DNA from: Roseivirga seohaensis
GTDB lineage: Bacteria > Bacteroidota > Bacteroidia > Cytophagales > Cyclobacteriaceae
DNA: 64,000 bases
Reading direction: 5' to 3'
NCBI RefSeq assembly: GCF_001592945.1
Contig: NZ_LRPB01000049.1
Span: 62,001 to 126,000, forward strand
Part shown: one piece after another, positions 60,593-64,000 of the stretch
Numbering within the stretch: position 1 is the stretch's first letter
Layout of the letters: each line of letters begins with the position of its first letter
Program-made: the position numbers and the translations under genes
Notes under the pieces: model-generated
Databases searched by the model: none
The model's input: the letters and a program-made list of their open reading frames with translations, nothing else
What the model was told of the DNA's origin: nothing

Positions 60593-60806
60593 CTTTCTCT
60601 GTAGCCCCAACCGAACTAATGTCGAACCTTTTTCTTGCAGATTTAGAAAGGCTAGGGAGATTATATAATATTTCAAAGACATGTTAACTTAGTGCTCTAA
60701 GACGCTTTAAAAGCATCTGAAACAGCAAATGTAGTTAATTTCTATTCGGACAAATGGGTTCTGAAGGTCATCTAGCTTTTCGTTTGTTCTTTTGTAATCC
60801 GACAAA

Positions 60807-63023
60807 CTAATAATCTTCGCTAGATTCATCATCCGAAAATTCGTCTAACATATCTTCCATCAGTTCTTCTTCAGAAACATCATCATCTAACTCTTCGATG
60901 TCAAGATTTTGGTACACTTCTGTTTGGTCTATTAAACCGGTTTCATCCACTGACCGATCAGATTTTGAAGCTGCCTGAACTAGTTTACGCTTGTGCTTCT
61001 TTACGGACTGTATTAGATCGTCAAAAAAGATTTGATCAAGGCTTTCTTTGTGGATCTCTTTTTCAAATATCTCAACCGATGGAAGTTGAATATTAAGACC
61101 TTCTCTAGTTAAGAAGGCTTTAAGCTCCTTATAAGCTTCTATGTTAGTGGTATCAAGATTAATCGCCATCAAATTACATTCTAAGGAAAGGCTTTTGCTT
61201 ATCAGATCGTTTTCTTCATTCTCCATTAGATAAGGGTTTAGAATCAGCGACTTCTGAAAAAAGTTTCTTGAATTTTGGATGAGGCTTAGTGCCTTGTCTA
61301 TGATTTCTAATGACTCAACAAATTCCTTAGCGTACCATAGGCTCTTGGCTATAAAGTAATGTGCAATACTACAGTCATCGTGCTTCAAACAGGGTCTAAG
61401 GGTTTGAATGGCTGAGCTATGTTCTCCAGATAAAAACTGAACTGTTCCGCTTAAGAGGTTTAGCCTATATGATGGTTTACTCGTCTGTGAAGAGGCGTTT
61501 ATGGCCTCACTTGCTTTCGACAATAAATTCAAAAAGATATTATTTCTTACGAAGTCCTGATCATTTGAAGTGTAGGCAAAGGCCTGCAAAAGGTGTTCAT
61601 AACCCTTTGTGTAATCTGATTTAATTATGTCATTTAAAGCATTGTGTAGGTAATGATTTCCTACTAAAATTGGATTTGTATACTTAAGTAAGCCATACTG
61701 CCTTTTGCCCTCAATATTGAATGATTCCAGTTTGTCGCTTGCCGAATTCTTGAGAAAGTCTTTTATCGTATTGTCAACCTGTATATCAGAGAATTGAACC
61801 TTCTGGCTCAAATACAGCCCTTCAAAAGATGTCACTCTACTTAAGGCAACATAGGCCTGACCATAGGCAAAGGTACCATCACCAAAATCCACCCTCAATC
61901 TTTCAAAGGTCATGCCTTGGCTTTTATGAACAGTGATTGCCCAAGATGGCTTTAGTGGGAATTGTTTATAGGAACCAACCACTTCCTGTTCTACCTTGCC
62001 CGTATCTTTATTGAACTTGTATTTTACATTCTCCCATACTTCTTTTTCTACGGTACACATACCACCATGATCCAACTCTACTCTAATGATGGAGTCGGAT
62101 AATCCAGCGACTATGCCCAAAGATCCATTGACCCATTGACCTTCTGGATTATTCTTAATAAACATGACCTGCGCACCAATTTTTAACTTAAGGTCTAAGT
62201 CAGAGGGATACGCCACTGAATCAAAATTACCTGATATTTCCGCTCTGTAAAGCCGCGATTCTCCATCAAGTTCTGATAATTTGGATTGATTGATCTTTTG
62301 GGAAGCGTCAAGCTTTGTGGTGAGAGTTAAAATGTGGTTTCCAGTTTCTGAGATTGGCACCGGTAGAACTCTGGAATTCAATTGATCCAGTTCTGCGTTA
62401 GTTAATGTTTTAGTTCTAATCTTATCAAGAAGGCTTACAAAAAGTGGGTCTTTTTGACGATATACCTCTTTTAACTCGATAGTAAACAGTTTTAAATGCC
62501 TGAAAACATGAGCTTGATAAAAACGTAGCCCTCCATAAATCTCATTAAGTGTCTGCGTTTCCTCATTTTTCCCTTGAACGATTGGTTCAAGTTGATATAA
62601 GTCACCTACTAAGACTATCTGCTTACCTCCAAATGGCAAATTAGGGTTTCCTCCATTTTTCCGTAAAGAAAAGTCAATGGCATCAATCACATCTGCCCTG
62701 ACCATTGAAGCTTCGTCTAAAATTAATGTGTCAAGTGATTCAATTAGCTTTCTCTTCTCCGAACCCTCCCAAAAGGTCTTAATTCCTTTGTCTTTGGGTA
62801 AAAGAGGTCTTGGTGGAAATTGAAAAAACGAATGGATGGTAACCCCTTTTATATTAAGGGCAGAGATTCCAGTAGGGGCTAAAACAACAAAGTTCTTGTC
62901 TATTTTGCGGGTGATTTTGCTTAGGAAAGTAGACTTTCCTGTACCTGCCCTTCCGGTGAGAAAAAAGGATAGGTTTGTGTTTTCCACAAAGTCAAATGCA
63001 GCATCAAATTCCGTATTGTTCAT
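60807..63023 (-). CDS. Pif1-like superfamily 1B helicase with acidic tail
   Basis: A 738-residue helicase. Motif I FLTGRAGTGKSTF is at about 21-33; TLILDEASMVRADV is motif II; KQIVLVGDLYQLEPI motif III; AITVHKSQGMTFERL motif V and GQAYVALSRVTSFEGLYL motif VI. This is a Pif1/RecD2-like DNA helicase. Residues about 450-690 are helical and may be a TPR-like region, not part of a standard Pif1 core. The end is very acidic (LDIEELDDDVSEEELMEDML and on to DESSEDY), possibly a nucleic-acid-mimic or protein-binding tail. The gene runs 60 bases after the HExxH gene on the same strand. Confidence 0.88.
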   Translation of the reverse strand: MNNTEFDAAFDFVENTNLSFFLTGRAGTGKSTFLSKITRKIDKNFVVLAPTGISALNIKGVTIHSFFQFPPRPLLPKDKGIKTFWEGSEKRKLIESLDTLILDEASMVRADVIDAIDFSLRKNGGNPNLPFGGKQIVLVGDLYQLEPIVQGKNEETQTLNEIYGGLRFYQAHVFRHLKLFTIELKEVYRQKDPLFVSLLDKIRTKTLTNAELDQLNSRVLPVPISETGNHILTLTTKLDASQKINQSKLSELDGESRLYRAEISGNFDSVAYPSDLDLKLKIGAQVMFIKNNPEGQWVNGSLGIVAGLSDSIIRVELDHGGMCTVEKEVWENVKYKFNKDTGKVEQEVVGSYKQFPLKPSWAITVHKSQGMTFERLRVDFGDGTFAYGQAYVALSRVTSFEGLYLSQKVQFSDIQVDNTIKDFLKNSASDKLESFNIEGKRQYGLLKYTNPILVGNHYLHNALNDIIKSDYTKGYEHLLQAFAYTSNDQDFVRNNIFLNLLSKASEAINASSQTSKPSYRLNLLSGTVQFLSGEHSSAIQTLRPCLKHDDCSIAHYFIAKSLWYAKEFVESLEIIDKALSLIQNSRNFFQKSLILNPYLMENEENDLISKSLSLECNLMAINLDTTNIEAYKELKAFLTREGLNIQLPSVEIFEKEIHKESLDQIFFDDLIQSVKKHKRKLVQAASKSDRSVDETGLIDQTEVYQNLDIEELDDDVSEEELMEDMLDEFSDDESSEDY

Positions 63024-63083
63024 TTTTATAGAAGCTCCTTATATAAATCAATTTCCAATACTCATCATGAAGGATAAATTTAA

Positions 63084-64000
63084 CTATACTTCCTTCTTTA
63101 ATAAGCTAACCATTTTCTGTTCATGTTCAGGAAAGCCAGTGGGGTTTTTCCAAAACTCTTTCCAGGCAGTATTCAATGTGTCTATTATCAGCGTATCTGT
63201 ATTGTCAGAAGCTATCTTGCACCCAAGCGCTTTAATGCCTTCCAGGCAATAAGTAGCTGCACTTTTTAAGAAATGATCAGGTAGAGCAATATGATATTCG
63301 GTTTCGGGAGAAATATCCAGAACTCCAACAAAGTCATTCCATTCTTTTTCTATTGCTGCTTTCTCTTGAGTAAAGCCCATTAAATCTAGTGCATGAAACA
63401 TAGTGGTCATTCTCGCACCAGCTGGTGGATGAGAGGTTTTTTGATAGTAAGGAACTCCAAAAAGATTCCAATCCATTTTCGCGCACATGTGAAGATTACT
63501 CCAGACAAAAGCTGGCCCCAGAGTATAGGTGGCAAACAGATCACAGAAAAACTCCTCAGCCCAGCTTTCTATCCAGCTGTCACGCCAGATATAATAAGGG
63601 CGTATGTTATTGCCATCACCGAACTTATTCAACTTAAGCCGGGCAATCTCTTGGGTAAAGTGTTTTTTTATATCTCGATTGAGTTGCCCCATACTGACCC
63701 TTATAGGTTCTGTAGTAGGGTTATCCACTGATATGAGAGGATGGCAAAGCTCGTGGTAGAGATCTGGAAGATGCAGCAGGAAGTCAGCTTCCAACAGCGG
63801 CATGCACATCAAATTATACTGTGGAAAAATTCTATAATAGTGCTGTGAAAGGCACGAAACCACAGGGGGCTGAATAGGGTATTCGATTTCTGAACAAACG
63901 CGTCTTACCAGCTTGTTGACATATTCATCATCATCATGTTTTCGGCTAATGGCTGCGACAATCACATTTTCCAAAACGTGAAGCTCGCTCAATATGGATT
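63084..64000 (-). CDS. HExxH-containing metallopeptidase-like protein (5' partial)
   Basis: At least 302 residues; the frame is still open at the right window edge, so the true start lies beyond it and numbering here is from a TTG at 63992. The zinc motif is DLYHELCHPL, with H80, E81 and H84; a later ESWAEEFFCDLFATYTLGPAF segment (about 142-163) has acidic residues where gluzincins place the third ligand. This suggests a zinc peptidase or a peptidase-like protein of unnamed family. It precedes a Pif1-like helicase on the same strand, an unusual pairing that could be part of a small defence or repair unit. Confidence 0.68.
   Translation of the reverse strand, partial: SILSELHVLENVIVAAISRKHDDDEYVNKLVRRVCSEIEYPIQPPVVSCLSQHYYRIFPQYNLMCMPLLEADFLLHLPDLYHELCHPLISVDNPTTEPIRVSMGQLNRDIKKHFTQEIARLKLNKFGDGNNIRPYYIWRDSWIESWAEEFFCDLFATYTLGPAFVWSNLHMCAKMDWNLFGVPYYQKTSHPPAGARMTTMFHALDLMGFTQEKAAIEKEWNDFVGVLDISPETEYHIALPDHFLKSAATYCLEGIKALGCKIASDNTDTLIIDTLNTAWKEFWKNPTGFPEHEQKMVSLLKKEV

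Larger units (their letters stand above)
60462..60806. other. 345-bp gap between convergent operons
   Basis: Apart from the two hairpins listed separately, positions 60601-60630 resemble the reverse complement of a tRNA 3' end (GTTCGA then GTTGGGGCTAC), but no tRNA body is present. No protein gene is seen. Confidence 0.55.

Noticed and set aside
60601-60630. tRNA 3'-end-like sequence on the minus strand
   Set aside because: Only a T-arm-like GTTCGA and an acceptor-like GTTGGGGCTAC are seen; the T-loop is off consensus and no D-arm, anticodon arm or matching 5' acceptor is found upstream. At most a decayed fragment.

Overview
The window looks like chromosomal DNA of a marine-type Bacteroidota, most likely in the Cytophagales (Roseivirga/Fulvivirga-like); the order is inferred from overall gene content and is less certain than the phylum. 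Phylum-level signs are a giant surface protein with a type IX secretion (T9SS) type B C-terminal domain next to a PorP/SprF protein, a SusC/SusD pair, LytTR-type two-component genes, an atpD-atpC pair apart from other ATP synthase genes, and promoters matching the Bacteroidota consensus (TTTG, 19-21 bases, TAnnTTTG). I found no rRNA, complete tRNA, CRISPR array, transposase or phage gene.

Layout: 1-13159 holds the giant surface protein (5' end outside the window) and a PorP/SprF-OmpA fusion. 13401-18195 holds an NnrS-like membrane protein, a PLP decarboxylase, a heme-copper-oxidase-I-like membrane protein and a histidine kinase. 18371-20829 holds atpD, atpC and a 2OG-Fe(II) oxygenase. 20836-26986 (minus) is a SusC/SusD/lipoprotein nutrient-uptake operon plus a separate plug-only lipoprotein. 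27500-34500 is mostly minus-strand housekeeping: a cystathionine gamma-synthase-family enzyme divergent from an Lrp regulator, DoxX, a TPR lipoprotein, a VWA membrane protein and fabG. 34652-38143 carries lpdA, an ECF sigma/anti-sigma pair and a small membrane protein.

38334-44527 (minus) is the most unusual cluster: a fasciclin protein, a DUF4331 protein split into two separately exported halves, a TPR lipoprotein, a histidine-rich membrane-anchored protein and a TonB-dependent receptor, read here as a candidate metal or metal-complex acquisition system. 44690-53227 holds a DUF4365 nuclease-like protein, DoxX, a LytS/LytT pair, an alpha/beta hydrolase, hypothetical membrane proteins, a thioesterase, a DinB-like protein and an AbiEii-type toxin/antitoxin-like pair. 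53417-60461 carries pruA, yjjG, an ArsR regulator, two secreted or exported proteins and a CPBP protease/SDR/SDR operon. 60807-64000 (minus) holds a Pif1-like helicase and an HExxH protein cut by the window edge.

The strongest candidates for new biology are the split-DUF4331/His-rich/TonB operon, the pair of beta-propellers inserted at an exact 500-residue period into Ig-like domains of the giant protein, the NnrS/decarboxylase/oxidase-like trio, and several unexplained intergenic inverted repeats.
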